From positions 350,920,925-350,984,924 of the forward strand of contig OV050030.1 of NCBI GenBank assembly GCA_920105625.2: a DNA stretch of 64,000 nt, given 5' to 3'. The position numbers and the translations under genes were made by a program. Below the pieces are notes generated by a model. The model was given only the letters and a program-made list of their open reading frames with translations, did not search any database and was not told the DNA's origin. Positions 1 to 11,606 of the stretch are shown piece by piece (within the stretch, counting starts at the first letter, position 1; each line of letters opens with the position of its first letter). The DNA comes from Clusia tigrina. Taxonomy: Eukaryota > Arthropoda > Insecta > Diptera > Clusiidae.

Positions 1-274
1 CCAAAATCGAAGAATCGCATCTACGTTTTAGCTCGGTCCCGCTGGCCGCTGCATGCCTCTCACATAACCTCCTGGTTGTCTCCTGCATTCCTTTGAATTT
101 TTCCACAATAATCCTCAATTCCGTTCGTGGAAACTCAGTTACAACCACCCAATAATCTTTGGCGAATCATACATCTTCTGTTTTCTCCATCAATACATCC
201 GTCTCCGGTAGTTTGTCCAACCGCACTTCCGCACGTATCCCGTTGGTAACCGCAATCAACATCACTAATATGAT
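1..274 (-). pseudogene. env-like N-terminal fragment of LTR copy 1
   Basis: On the minus strand a reading frame from ATG at 262 begins with a short hydrophobic stretch (MLIAVTNGIRA) followed by a charged region. A TGA interrupts it after about 30 codons, and the same frame continues open to the window edge (segments such as DYWVVVTEFPRTEL and CERHAAA). Its place, after pol and before the 3' LTR, is where insect errantiviruses carry the envelope gene, and a splice-acceptor-like site lies just upstream. Copies 2 and 3 have unrelated AT-rich sequence here. The env label rests on position, the signal-like start and the splice context; I see no diagnostic furin site or fusion peptide because the window ends. 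Confidence 0.4.
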
Positions 275-292
275 CTATAAAATGATAAAATT
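274..292 (-). promoter_or_regulatory. Candidate 3' splice acceptor before env-like frame
   Basis: On the minus strand a T-rich stretch ends in TTTTATAG directly before the env-like exon, 12 nt before its ATG. Errantivirus env is made from a spliced subgenomic RNA, and the leader of copies 2 and 3 has a matching donor (AATG|GTGAGT). Confidence 0.35.
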
Positions 293-775
293 TTACACTA
301 AATATACCATACTTCAGACTAAAAATACAAGAATATCTTCATAAATTGCTTATTCTATAATTGAATGCTATATCATTCAATTCTCCGTCTACTCGTCTTC
401 TCCCCTTACATTCTTGGATTCGCTACCGCATTCCAGAGGAAAAGAGGACTGGACTATGTTTCATTATTGCCATATAGTGCATTAGTTTCGCTTTGATTAA
501 TTTTCCGTGCTCTTTTCAACACGTGAGTTATCACTCATTCCAGTTTTGAACCAATTCATTGGTCCTCCGACAAAAACCAGATTATATAAAATAATCTCGT
601 TTGTGTCAAAACTTTGTCCATTGCATGACTATATCTTTCATCGCACACAATTACGTTTTATTTAAATTGTCTTCTATCCTGATATGTATATATCCATTAA
701 CGGTCGTCTCCTTTTAGATCGTACATGGCTACATACATACATTCAAGGCACTATCTTATTCATTAACCTATACTA
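275..775 (-). other. Post-pol region of LTR copy 1, left part
   Basis: Non-coding, AT-rich sequence that aligns to 16580-17050 of copy 2. Landmarks present in both are a Cys-poor short frame and the stretch around 600-630 reading TTTGTCCATTGCATGAC. It contains no supported gene and ends at the TA target of the mariner-like insertion. Confidence 0.6.
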
Positions 776-1714
776 ACGGGTCCGCCATCTAACGTTTTTT
801 TGTCAACTAGTGCTTATTTCGTGAATGGTAACACTTAGCTCATGTCTGATTTAACAGATAATTAGTTTTATCCTTCCGCTGAACGAATATGGTTGTGTAT
901 ACGCTTGAACAACGCTGGGAAATATTGCGACATTACTTTGAAAATCATGGTAATGTTGCAGAATGCCAAAAAAATCATTTGCCAAAAAAATCATCTTTTC
1001 AGATGAAGCTCATTTTGATCTTGGCGGGTATGTAAACAAGCAAAATTGTCGCATTTGGGGCACAGAAAACCCGCACGCATACATTGAAAAGCCGATGCAC
1101 CCAAAACGAGTCACTGTTTGGTGCGGATTTTGGTCCAGAGGCATAATTGGGCCATTTTTCTTCGAAAATGAGCAAGGAGTGGCCGTTACAGTCAATGGCG
1201 ATCGTTATCGGGCCATGTTGAACGAATTTTTGTTCACAAAAATTGAAGAGGAGGATATTGGCAACATTTGGTTTCAACAGGAAGGCGCTACGTGCCACAC
1301 AGCCGAAGCTACACTCGATGTTTTGCGCCCTGTTTTTGAAGATCGCATTATCAGCCGCAGAGCTGATGTCGTTTGGCCACCTCGGAGCTGCGACTTGACA
1401 CCGTTGGACTATTATTTGTGGGGTGCCCTCAAAGATAAGTGTTACGCCGACAAGCCAGAGACAATTGACGCTTTAAAGGACAATATTCGTGAAGCCATTG
1501 GTGAAATACAGCTGCACACAATCGATAATGTGGTTAAAAATTGGACCGATTGTGTAGGCTACTGCATGGCCAGCCGAGGCAGCCATTTGAATGAAATTCT
1601 TTTCCATTATTAACCGGAAGGATTGTGCTTTCAAATAAAAAAAGAAATTTGAGAAAATATCCAGTAGTTTTTTTTATAGAATTTAAAAAAAAAGAAGTTA
1701 TCTGGCGGACCCGT
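776..1714 (+). mobile_element. Mariner-like (IS630/Tc1/mariner) element 1
   Basis: The element is 939 bp. Its ends are imperfect inverted repeats that start ACGGGTCCGCCA on both sides (776-787 and, reversed, 1703-1714). It is flanked by TA dinucleotides at 774-775 and 1715-1716, the target duplication expected for this superfamily. It sits in the post-pol region of LTR copy 1. It is an internally deleted derivative: the transposase has lost most of its DNA-binding half. A second, more decayed relative lies at 48444-49313. Confidence 0.9.
889..1613 (+). pseudogene. Mariner-like transposase, internally deleted
   Basis: The N-terminal piece starts at the ATG at 889 (MVVYTLEQRWEILRHYF, a helix-turn-helix start typical of this family) and runs about 25 codons. 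A deletion then fuses it out of frame to the catalytic half, which is open from 963 to 1613. In that half FSDEAHF holds the first catalytic Asp, and CDLTPLDYYLWG holds the third acidic position. The second motif, normally QQDGATCHTA, reads QQEGATCHTA: the catalytic Asp has become Glu. The C-terminal SRGSHLNEILF tail is present. With the DNA-binding domain gone and the catalytic residue changed, the copy cannot be autonomous. The long open frame suggests fairly recent decay. Confidence 0.88.
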
Positions 1715-2160
1715 TATTATCCTAAATTGTCTTTCTCCATTTATCTATACACTAAATTCGTAACTAATAAACAGTATTTATCTAACCCGCTGCAAAGTCT
1801 GCAACCTCATAAATCCTAATTACCCGACTTCATATATTCGATCACACAATAAAACTACCTACTTGTTTAAATATATATCCGAACCCTACCCAATACCTAG
1901 TACCCCATACCTTAAATCTGGTCGTAGGGTGCTCATCCTTCTCTTAGCCGAACCTGCTCACTACACTATGACCCGATTATCGCTGCCCGACTTGAGAACA
2001 TGTCTCAGCACTTTAGCTCAGCTATTTTCGGTTAATTTTCTACGTTATTCTGCTGAAATGTGCCTTGTTAGCACATTTCCGAAAACAGACCGCTTATTGT
2101 TTTACTATAAAACCGTGCTTTTGCACTGAATTTCAGCACAGTTAAGCTTCACCAACTATA
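1715..2160. other. AT-rich stretch leading to an unexplained insert
   Basis: The first part continues the post-pol sequence of LTR copy 1. Similarity to copy 2 is then lost somewhere after about 1800 and returns near 2725, so 0.7-0.9 kb here is an insertion. No recognised gene lies in this part; a short hairpin (GAAATGTGCC / GGCACATTTC type) occurs near 2056-2085. Confidence 0.45.
2106..2141 (+). promoter_or_regulatory. Candidate core promoter of the 2161 ORF
   Basis: A TATAAAA box at 2106-2112 is followed about 28-32 bp later by TCAGCACAGT, which resembles an arthropod initiator. The ATG at 2161 lies just downstream. This is inference from motif spacing only. Confidence 0.35.
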
Positions 2161-2547
2161 ATGAACACCACACTAGGACAATTCATGTTGAATTTTACAC
2201 AGGTGACCAGAACCCTGCTGGAAGAATCGGCAGCCCTGGTGCACCCTGCTTGCGCTGCACTCAGCATCGAGGAACACCGCCACCTAACGGATCTCCCCCG
2301 CGGATCCTATACGCCGACCTACGCCATACTCAATAATCACTTAAGGGAGATTGACAACCGATGGGACTACCCGGAGGCAGTGGACGCCTACTGGAGGCTC
2401 CTACTAACATCCCGACTCAACCCAGACGAACCAGGAGTTGAGAGAGTGCTCGGACAACTTTTAGTCGTGCTGCACCGGGCGCACGAGATGACCGTGTCCG
2501 GATTCCCACCCGGGAATCCAACCTTAATAACAAAATTTTTCCCTTAA
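2161..2547 (+). CDS. Unrecognised 128-codon ORF with poly(A) tail
   Basis: I do not recognise the product. The frame begins MNTTLGQFMLNFTQ and encodes a 128-residue, Leu/Ala-rich, probably helical protein (for example LLEESAALVHPACAAL and WRLLLTSRL), with no Cys clusters or membrane segment. Its base composition is clearly more GC-rich than the flanks. It is preceded by a TATA box and initiator-like site. Its last codons overlap a perfect 8-bp hairpin (2500-2519), and it ends in TAA followed by a run of about 17 A and an AATAAA-like signal. The unit sits inside the post-pol region of LTR copy 1 and is absent from copies 2 and 3. It could be an uncharacterised retroposed gene, the first ORF of an unknown element, or a terminal fragment of one. 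Confidence 0.45.
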   Translation: MNTTLGQFMLNFTQVTRTLLEESAALVHPACAALSIEEHRHLTDLPRGSYTPTYAILNNHLREIDNRWDYPEAVDAYWRLLLTSRLNPDEPGVERVLGQLLVVLHRAHEMTVSGFPPGNPTLITKFFP

Positions 2548-3206
2548 AAAAAAAAAAAAAAATGAATTAATAAAAATAAAAATTGTATTAAAAAAAAAAA
2601 CTTAATACTACAGATATCGTAAGTATGCCCTCTCTCTCCTGATGCCCTTATGCTCAATCGCCTGGTCACACTACTTATGCCTCAAACTGCCGTATGTGTG
2701 TATGTATCCAACATACATACATACCCATTCCTCATACCCATTTCTCATAACTAGCATACTTATTCTTTTCTTTTCCTAAATACACATTTGTACTTACATT
2801 CTTTATCCCATACACATATGTATATACACATATATACTACTGCACCAGCAGTTCCGCCGCTTGGCGTTAACGCTCAAGCGTCAAAATTAAGTGCATACAC
2901 CGCTGTATGTATGTACGTACATACTCGAAGTTTTATATTATTTACCCACGACTGTCTTATATTTTATTTTATTTTTTAAATACGTGCAATGAACCCGTTT
3001 ATTATTATTCAATACGTACAACAAAAAAAAATATGTTTCTCTACTGCCTTCATTCGGCAATAGTGCTTAATTAACAGATTTTCATTACGTAAATTTTACT
3101 TGCCCGAGTTTAAGCGGCACACTTTTACTGGCATTGACTCTGAAAATCGGCGCTGTGTGTGTTATTTGATACACACACGTACTTATTCATGTTATTTTTC
3201 TTGTGT
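2548..3206 (-). other. Poly(A) end of insert and post-pol region of copy 1
   Basis: A-rich stretches at 2548-2563 and 2590-2600 mark the end of the insert. From about 2725 the sequence aligns again to 17170-17660 of copy 2 (non-coding part after pol), with abundant TACA/TATG microsatellite. No gene seen. Confidence 0.6.
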
Positions 3207-6200
3207 TTACACTTGTAAAACACTGTAAACACATGAATCCAGGTGTGTGATCTGATGGAATAATTTCAACAAATTATTATGTAGCTTTTTATTCTTGCCC
3301 TTAATCGATACGACTGTTGTAACTGGGCTTCGGATCTCTGCTACTACATACGGACCTAACCACACAGGTGAGAATTTGTTTCTCCTAGCCTGATTCCTCA
3401 TGAGTAACTGATCACCCACGTTCAAAACGACTGGGTTTAGTACCTTGTTAGAGGCCTCCCTGGCTACTCGTTTAGCACAATCCTGGTTTTCTCTGACCAA
3501 CTCGTGCGCTCGCTGTAGCTGATACTTTTGCACTTTATTCGGGTCATCAGCATTGTACACTGGCGCACATTTACGCTTCAGATTTGCTGGCATGTTAAAA
3601 TCAAACCCGTAGAGCGTCCTGAACGGAGTTTGCTTCGTTGATACATGTACCGTATTATTGTGTACATGCATTGCAGTGGTTAACCCTTGATCCCAATTCG
3701 AACCGTCTTTCTTGGCAAAACTGCGCAAGTACTCAGCCAGAGGTCGATGACTACGTTCCAATGAGCCATTCGCCTGTGGATGATATGGTGTTATGTGCAA
3801 CTTCTTGATTCCCAGCATTTTACACGTTTCCGAGAATAGTTTCGATACAAAATTGGAACCATTGTCGGATATCAAAACCTTAGGTATGTTGTATCGTGCT
3901 ATAATTTCATCAAAGAATGCTTTGGCTACCGTACCAGCTTCAGCATCGGGTATAGCCACGCACGCCATATACTTTGAGAAATCATCTTGGAGCGTCAATA
4001 TGTACTTGTTTCCAGAAACTGTCTCAGGTAAAATACCTACAATATCCATATGAACTTTATCAAATGGTTGTTTTGGTGTGTCAGTTAACACCATTGGCAT
4101 CTTTGTTAGCCTTGAACTTTTGTTGGCCTGGCACTTTGGGCAACTCTTTACATATTTTTTTATGTCTTTGAGCATACCTTTCCATCCGTATACTCGCCTA
4201 ATTCTGTCATGGGTTTTCCAGAATCCCTGGTGTCCACCTTGAGGTGAATCATGGAAACCCTTTAACACAGCCTGGATATCTTTTTTATCCTCCAGCCATT
4301 CCACACTACTGGCTCTTTGTTCATTAGCAGCGTCACCTGCATTGCTAACATTTCTTGTTGCATCAATTTTATCCCCTAGAATTCTCTCGGCCTTCTCATT
4401 ATCTGACCGTGCCTTGGCCCTCGTTTGCACTACTGATACCTTCTGTGCCTGCGGTACTCTGCTGAGTGCATCCGCATTCAGATTCTTTTTCCCAGGTTTG
4501 TATATGATTTCAAAATCATACTCAGACAATTTGTGTCTGAACCTAGCTAGCCTAGACGTTTGGTCTTTCAAATTGGCTATGCCTCTCAACGGCTGGTGAT
4601 CAGTATATATTTTAAATGGGCGTCCTAGCAGATATGCCCTAAAATTCTTCGTAGCCCATACTATTGCTAGAAATTCCTTTTCTATTGTGGAGTATCTCTT
4701 CTCCGTGTCGCCAAGCGCTCTGCTTGCGAATGCTATTGGTCGGTCATTACCGACTTCCCCTTGTGACAATACTGCCCCTAATGCTTCATTGCTAGCATCA
4801 GTGGTCAACAAAAAAGTTTGCTCAAAGTCGGGGTACGCCAAAATTGGTGGCGAGCTAATTATTTCCTTTAGCCTCTCGAATGCTTGCTGACATCTCTCTG
4901 TCCATTCGAACTTTGCTTCTTTTCGTAGCAACTTATTAATTGGCAACGCAATTCCGGCTAGTCCTTCCACGAACTTTCTATTATAGCTTACTAGGCCTAG
5001 GAATGCTTGCACATCCTTTCTATTTCTTGGAACAGCTAAATTCTTAACGCATTCCACCTTCTGCGGGTCAGGCAGTGCTCCTGCCTCTGAGCAACGATGG
5101 CCTAAATAATCCACCTCTCTTGACACTTCTCCGTGTTCAATTTCAAATTGTGTTCTCGTAATTTCTGGAGCACCTTGCACAAGCGTTGCGAATGCTGCTG
5201 CAAGTTCTTCCCATAAATTACAATATCATCCAGATACACAAAACAATCTAACCCTTGTAAGCCTGTTAGCACATGGTTCAGCAGCCGTTGGAAGGTAGCC
5301 GGTGCTCCTGTTAATCCAAACGGCATTCTATTGAACTCATAATGCCCTAAACCGGTGCTGAACGCGGTTTTCTGCTTATCTTGGGTATCCACCAGAACTT
5401 GGTGGCAGCCACTGGCGAAATCAAGCGTAGAAAAATATCTACTATGCCCCAACTGATCCAGAATTTCTTCTATTCTTGGTATCGGGAACACCTGCTTAAT
5501 AGTGGCGTCGTTCAATTTCCTAAAATCGACGACCATCCTCCACTTCTTCTGACCCTGAGTACCTCCCTTCTTTGGTACCAAAATTATTGGTGAGTTCCAA
5601 GGCGACATACTCGGTGAAATTATGTTATCTTTTAACATTCCTTCCACTTGCCTATTTTCCTCATCTTTGGGAGCTTGCGGCAATCTTTCTGGTTAATTGG
5701 TGCTTGATCCACTCTAGTAGGTATTTCATGCTCTACCTCTGGTGTATATGTCAACTGGTCTCCTTCCAGCAAAAATATGTCATGGAATGACGCACAAATG
5801 GCCTCTATTGATGCCTTCTCTTCTGAATTCACGCTTGGGTCTAACTTCAAGGATTCCAGCACCCTCTCCATGCTTTTTCTTATATCTACTTGCTTAATCT
5901 GGATCACCGATCTATAATTCGGTTCCTTAAAATTATCATAGCTAGTGAACTTGGGTCTAAAATCCTCATCCATCAGGTAGTCCTTTTCCGATGCGTTGAG
6001 TACGCAAGCGTTCACCTTACCCTTGTCAACGTGCGTTATGGTTTCTCCCATATATACGCCCTCCGCTAGCTGCTGCTTGTGCAAAACACCAGTCCTAAGT
6101 TTCGTATTTACATGCATAGTAACTACTCTAGTTGACCTTCCGTTTACTACCTCCATACCACACTTCTTAACCCTAGTCACGGTTCCTTCCGCCATGACAT

Positions 6201-6862
6201 TAATGGAAAATTAAGGATTAGATACTTATTGTTATCGTAGAATGATAACTGCTTATCGAGCGCATCCAGTATGGTGCGTCCCAAAGATTATCACGGCCAA
6301 TTATTCCATCAGCCGGGATACCTTTCCTATCCACCTCCACTGCGTGCACTCTAAAACTCATACCCTTAACTCCACTGTGCCCTATTCTGAGCGACCCCAA
6401 AGTCCTAATGCACCCTCCACACGCTCCGTTAAGCGTTCTTAAGTCCATTTGATTAATGTCTAGCCCCTTCCGTAAAACACTAGATTTTCCGAGGCTAGTG
6501 TCCGCCCCTGAATCTACTAATAGCACTAGCTTTCCACTAGCTGATTCCTTGCAGGGTATCTCGATGAAGGCATCACCTATCCTGCTCATAGCGAAGCAAC
6601 CTCCTTTTGTTCCCAATATGGACGTGTATCCACTCCCTAACTCTTCGTGATACTGGAGAGCCTCTTGCTCCTCCTTCTCCTGGACTGTAGTTCCTACATT
6701 ACTAGTCCCACGTACTTCCGGCCTTATTATTACTTCCTTTCTTTTGGCTTTCCAGTCTATTGTCTTCGACTGGGCCGCTGGAAGTTTCCCTGGTTCTTTT
6801 GTTGGGATTGTCTTTCTCTGCATTCCATTGCCCGATGACCCATTCGTCCACATGAGAAGCAT
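3207..6862 (-). pseudogene. pol: pol of LTR copy 1 (PR-RT-RH-IN), frameshifted
   Basis: Domains in order: retropepsin (LLVDSGADTSL near 6500), reverse transcriptase (FVYLDDIVIYG near 5240), RNase H (TTDASNEALGAVLSQ, TDHQPL), then integrase. The integrase has an HHCC finger (GGHQGFWKTH...CPKC), DDE core motifs (HMDIVGILPE, ISDNGSNF, NGSLERSH) and a C-terminal tail ending in VYSVLQV. The last third (5180-3207) is a single open frame of 657 codons. Frame breaks occur near 6200, near 5650 and near 5150, each matching a small deletion relative to copy 2. The frame opens upstream within gag, overlapping its end, as expected for gag-pol frameshifting. Confidence 0.88.
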
Positions 6863-9100
6863 CTCAACCCCTGTTGGGTGTTGCGTATTCTTGGTTCACT
6901 TCTGGAATACCAATTTGGTTGCTGCTGACCACTCCCAGTTTTGAAAGGATTTCTTCCTTGGTTAATTCCTTCTGTTGAATTAACTCGGGGACTACTGAAG
7001 TTACCCCTGCTGTCCCTCAAGGGTGGAACCGGGCGCCTCGTAGCTGGCTGCCTTTTGCTCTGATTCCATTCTGTGTCTCCATGGCACTGTCTACTTGCCT
7101 CATGACCATATGTTTGGCACTCCATACAATAGGGCGTGTTTTTGCGTGTAATGCACTCATCCCTTGTATGACCTTGCTTACGGCAGAACGAACATGTGGG
7201 TGCCCTCTGTACAAACCCCCTGTACGGATTTCTCGGATTCGCGGCTCTGCTGTCGGAGACACCGGGATTATATGCTCCTCTGTATATGTTTGGGACGAAA
7301 TTACTTCAATCTCTGTTCACGACAGCGGCGGTGAACATGTCCTGTCTATTTTCCAACATGTGTACCTCACCTAACCCAGCCGTACTCCGTTCCACGAGAA
7401 CTTGTGCTCTAATCGCTTCCTCTACTAATTCCTCCCGAGATCCTCTTCTGCTATTCAGCATATGAATCTTTAGAACGGAGTTGCGGAGCCCCACCACGAA
7501 AGTTGTCAACACCAACTCGTCAACTTCGTGTAATAACGCTGTATCTCCAATGCCATTGTACTTATTCCTGATTATTTCCTGGGCCATCATCTGAAGTGAC
7601 TCTAAACGCCTGGCAAAGGCACGTATGTCTTCACTTGCCAGCTGCTTCCCGATTCTTATTTCTTGGGTTATGTCCTCCAAAGTTCTCTCCTTCAGATAAG
7701 CTCTCCTTATAAGACCGTAAAGCTCGTCCACACTGGCGAATTGCTTTGGCAACACAAGGTTGTACGCGTCTCCAAATAACCTTTGCTTAACACAGTCGAA
7801 GAAATCCTGCAACTCATCAGGGCTTATGCTCACAACCTTGAATGAATCTGTTAACTTGTGACCGTAAATCTTCTGAAGCTGCACCAGTAAACACAGGTAC
7901 TAGCCTGGCCACTGTCTTTGAAATCTCCTCTACACCCATTTTGAGTATTTTTTTTTTTTACTTATGACCGGTAAAACTTAAGCGCTATCTTTATGAGTGG
8001 TTCCTAGCTTCACTTCTCCCGGATCTGAGAGGTAATTGACCAATTCGGACTCAAACTAATTAGTCTTCGATCGTTTGTTCGTAGAGGCGAAATACTGTCC
8101 ACAGTATTGGGACTTTCCTGTACCGTTACTGCTTCTAGCTCATTTGGCGGATATCCCTGATTTTTATTAGTTATCGGACTTCCTGGACAAAAAGGCTCGA
8201 CACCGATTTCAGATGCGCCAAACAAATATCACTCAATACTAATCTGGGCTTTACCACTCGGTTTATCCCTTCTGGTGTTAGATACTCCGGCCAGCGCACT
8301 TCCGGTGGCAGTGTCAATACCGTCTGTGTAAATCCAGCCGATGCTGATTTTGATCTCTCCCTATTCAGTGAGGACCTATTGATCGCCCGTCCTCTTTTTA
8401 ATTCCGCACACTCCTTTTCCAACAGCGATGCTGGTTCCTCTGTCTCCGTCAATCTCCGAGAAAGTTCCTTTACCCTATTCTCGAGATACTCTTTTTGTGC
8501 TCTCAAATCTTCTGTTTTCTCATGAAATTTGAAGAACTTTTCTTCTGTCCTTTTTTGGATTGCCGTCAAGGCTTGATCCGCTACTTCTAATGGTGACACA
8601 GCTCCTCCGGCGTTCGCCTGCCTCCACAATTCCTGAGCTTTTTCCCTGCTCGTACTCGCTTCGAACTGGTCAACTATTTTCCCAGTAAACAGTTTCACCT
8701 CTGACTGTATTGATTTCAATCTGTTCCTTATTTCCTCGTCTGGCGAAACCAAACTCACAATCTCTTGTCCTAGTCCCTCTAATTCAGAACTAAATGTATC
8801 TGCCCATTCGTTGACCAGACTATTTATGTAGTCTGCGTAATTTTCCGCAAAATATTTTCCCTTGCCGTACTCAACTGCGTGAGGCAACAACAGTCCGTGA
8901 TTATTGTTGAACTCTCTCCCCAGATTTTGCAACTGTGTTATTCGCTTGCGGTAATACACGTTGTCCTTACGTAACCTGCCGTCTTTCTTAAAGTTACGGA
9001 CCAGCTTTTCAATCGTTTCGCCAATTTGCTCCTGCCTCAGCAGTAATCCTTGCGGTTCTTTCGTCATATCCCAAATGCCAGAACAGATGGCGTATCCCAA
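6757..9100 (-). pseudogene. gag: gag of LTR copy 1, frameshifted
   Basis: The protein begins MGYAICSGIWDMTKE, exactly as in copy 2. It contains an N-terminal charged coiled-coil region, a conserved middle block (LPPEVRWPEYL), a capsid-like helical region and zinc knuckles (CFSCGRMGHRAMEC). Compared with copy 2 the frame breaks near 8225, where a short segment is missing after LVLS, and near 7840-7910, where a few codons before the capsid block are lost. The coding sequence is otherwise about 90% like copy 2 by eye. Confidence 0.85.
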
Positions 9101-9443
9101 TTACAAATAAAAATCCAATAATTGTTAAAACTTGTTACAATATTTTATTCTATCCTACAGAGTTATTCAAAATAGAATTATTAAAAAAAAAGTTCCACCG
9201 TAAATTCTATCTTTATACATATTCTGCTATACTTGTTTTCCTTTTTTTTTTTTTTTTAACTCCAGTTTTATTTGCATTCTGCCCCTTGGGGCAATAATCA
9301 AATTAAATAACAATATTAAATAGCTACATAAATCAATACACAAAGTAATTTTTTAAAATAGTTATTTAAATTAACATGAGGAAGAGCCAGTGCTAATCTC
9401 CCATTAGGTTAGTTCAGAACTATTGCGTTAGAAAAAATTATTA

Positions 9444-11470
9444 TTATAAATTTAGTGGTGTTGCTCGCTTCAGTCGCCGTGTTGTGCCTGTCCTCTCCAG
9501 AAGATTTGAAGCTAGTATATTAGGATGCCTACTTAGTCGTTCCAGATCTTTATTGCTGTATCTTGATATTTCCTCATCGACAGTAGGGATGTTTAAGTCG
9601 TGACGTATTATATCATTCCTGACGAACCATGGAGCCTTTACTATCAAGCGTAATATTTTTGATTGGAATCTCTCAATGATTTTTATATTATTTTTTGCTG
9701 CTGAACCCCATAGCTGTATACCATATGTCCATATGGGTTTTAAAATTGTGTTATAAACGAGCAGTTTATTGTCAAGCGATAACTGGGATTTATATCCGAA
9801 GAGCCAATATAAGGAAGTAAGCTTTATTCCAAGTTGTTTTTTCTTCGTAAGAATATGCTTCTGCCATCTCAGACGTCGATCAAGATGTAGCCCTAAATAT
9901 TTAACGTCTTCGGATTGGGGCAGTTGACAATCATTTAATATTACTGAAGGACAAGTCTTGTTTTTTAAGCTAAAGGTTACTTGCACAGACTTAGTTGCAT
10001 TCACCTTAATCCTCCATTTATTTAGCCAGATTTGGAGCTCATCCAAGCTTTCTTGGAGATAATTTGCAGCGATTATGTTGTTGCTGCTTGTAGCCATTAT
10101 GACTGTATCATCCGCGTAGGTTGCGATTTTTGTATTCTCCGTCAGCCGTGTAGATAGTGTAGAGCACAGGACCTAGAACACTGCCTTGTGGTACACCCGC
10201 CTTTATAGAAAATAGTTCAGTGACTTCTTCCTTCGGTTTTACTCTGAAATGCCGCTCTTCCAGATATGATCTTAAGATATCATAAAATGTCTGAGGTAGT
10301 AACTTTTTCAGTTTAAATAGTAAGCCAGGGTGCCATACTTTATCGAACGCCTGTGATATATCTAGGAAAGCAGTTGTACAATAACGGTTTTCCTCAAGAG
10401 CTTTTCTTATTATGCTGTACACTCGGTGCACTTGTTCTGTTGTGGCGTGGTGTTCCCTAAATCCAAATTGATGATTGGGTATTATCTCCTTTTTGAGCAG
10501 AATTGGTTTACGTTTGTTTAACAGGAGCTTTTCAAACATTTTGGAAACAATTGGCAAAAGGCTAATTGGTCTATAAGAAGTGACTTCCTCCAAGGGCTTT
10601 CCGGGTTTTGGGATGACAATAATTTCGGCCACTTTCCATTGACGCGGAAAATATCCACATCTAATTATTGCATTGAAGAGATAGGTAAGGTATTTTATTC
10701 TTTTATTTGGTAGTTCCTTTAATATTTTACCTGCTATCAGGTCGTAGCCAGGTGCCTTTTTCACATTCAGTGTTTTGTGAACAGCGTTATGTATTTCCTT
10801 TTTTGTAAAGGGCGTGATTGGTAACTCTAATTGTCCTGGACTATTGAGAAGATTAAATACCTCGTCTTAATCTTGCTGTGAAGTTGCTGGAAACGGCTTA
10901 AAGACCCCAGTAAGGTGTTTGGCGAATGTAATTGCTTTCTCCTTATCAGTTTTTGCCCAGGAGTCATTTGAGCTTTTGATAAGAGGAGCGAGCACGGGTG
11001 GTGGGTTGCTTCAGCTTTTTTGTCGCCTTCCAAAGTGAGTAATCTGTGGTCTCACTTGCTGATAAAGTGGACAAGTAGTGCTGTATTTCTTCATTTTGCT
11101 TCTGCGCCAAGTACCGCTTAAGGTTTTTTGTAGCTCTATTAAAATTATTTTTGTCTTTCGGATGCATGGAACTTTGCCACGCCCTTCTTAGTTTGCGTTT
11201 TTTATCAACCATCTCCCTAATAACAGGATGGGAAGGATGCTTGTTCAGTTGATTTTTTGGCTCCGGAGTAGAGTTCCATGCAGCGTATTGGACAGTTTTG
11301 TTAAAATTTTCAACGGCAAACTCAATATCCTCAGCACACTGCAGACAAATATTGAGGCACAGAATGTCATCTACAATTTCCTTGAAATGGAACCAGTTTG
11401 TTTTGACTTCATTACTATGACGAGAAAGCCCGTTCGCATTCCATACTGCAATTATAAGTTTTTGTTCCAT
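9444..11470 (-). pseudogene. Jockey-clade ORF2 (EN remnant + RT), broken
   Basis: The frame starts MEQKLIIAVWNANGLSRH, the opening of an APE-type endonuclease. It then jumps to the linker after the domain (AAWNSTPEPKNQ), so roughly 200 residues of endonuclease, including its catalytic core, are deleted. The RT follows: KAPGYDLIAGKIL, SYRPISLLP, FGFREHHATTEQ, FLDISQAFDKVWH, GVPQGSVLGPVLY and, after a frameshift near 10130, the catalytic ATYADDTVIM. The C-terminal part (KYLGLHLDRRLRW, TYGIQLWGSA) runs to 9444. A second break lies near 10800-11000. The copy could not have moved by itself in this form. Confidence 0.88.
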
Positions 11471-11606
11471 TATGTCAGTTCAGAGATCACTTTTGTTAAT
11501 AAATTGAGCATTGTTCCCATTTGTTCCATAAGGGTTTTCAGCATACTCTTTAATTCAGTCATGGCATTTGATTGATGTGAGGCGAATTGATTTTCACTTT
11601 GCTGGT

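Noticed and set aside
3793..4890. Plus-strand frames opposite pol in copies 1 and 2
   Set aside because: They are antisense shadows that follow the conserved minus-strand pol and show no independent features.
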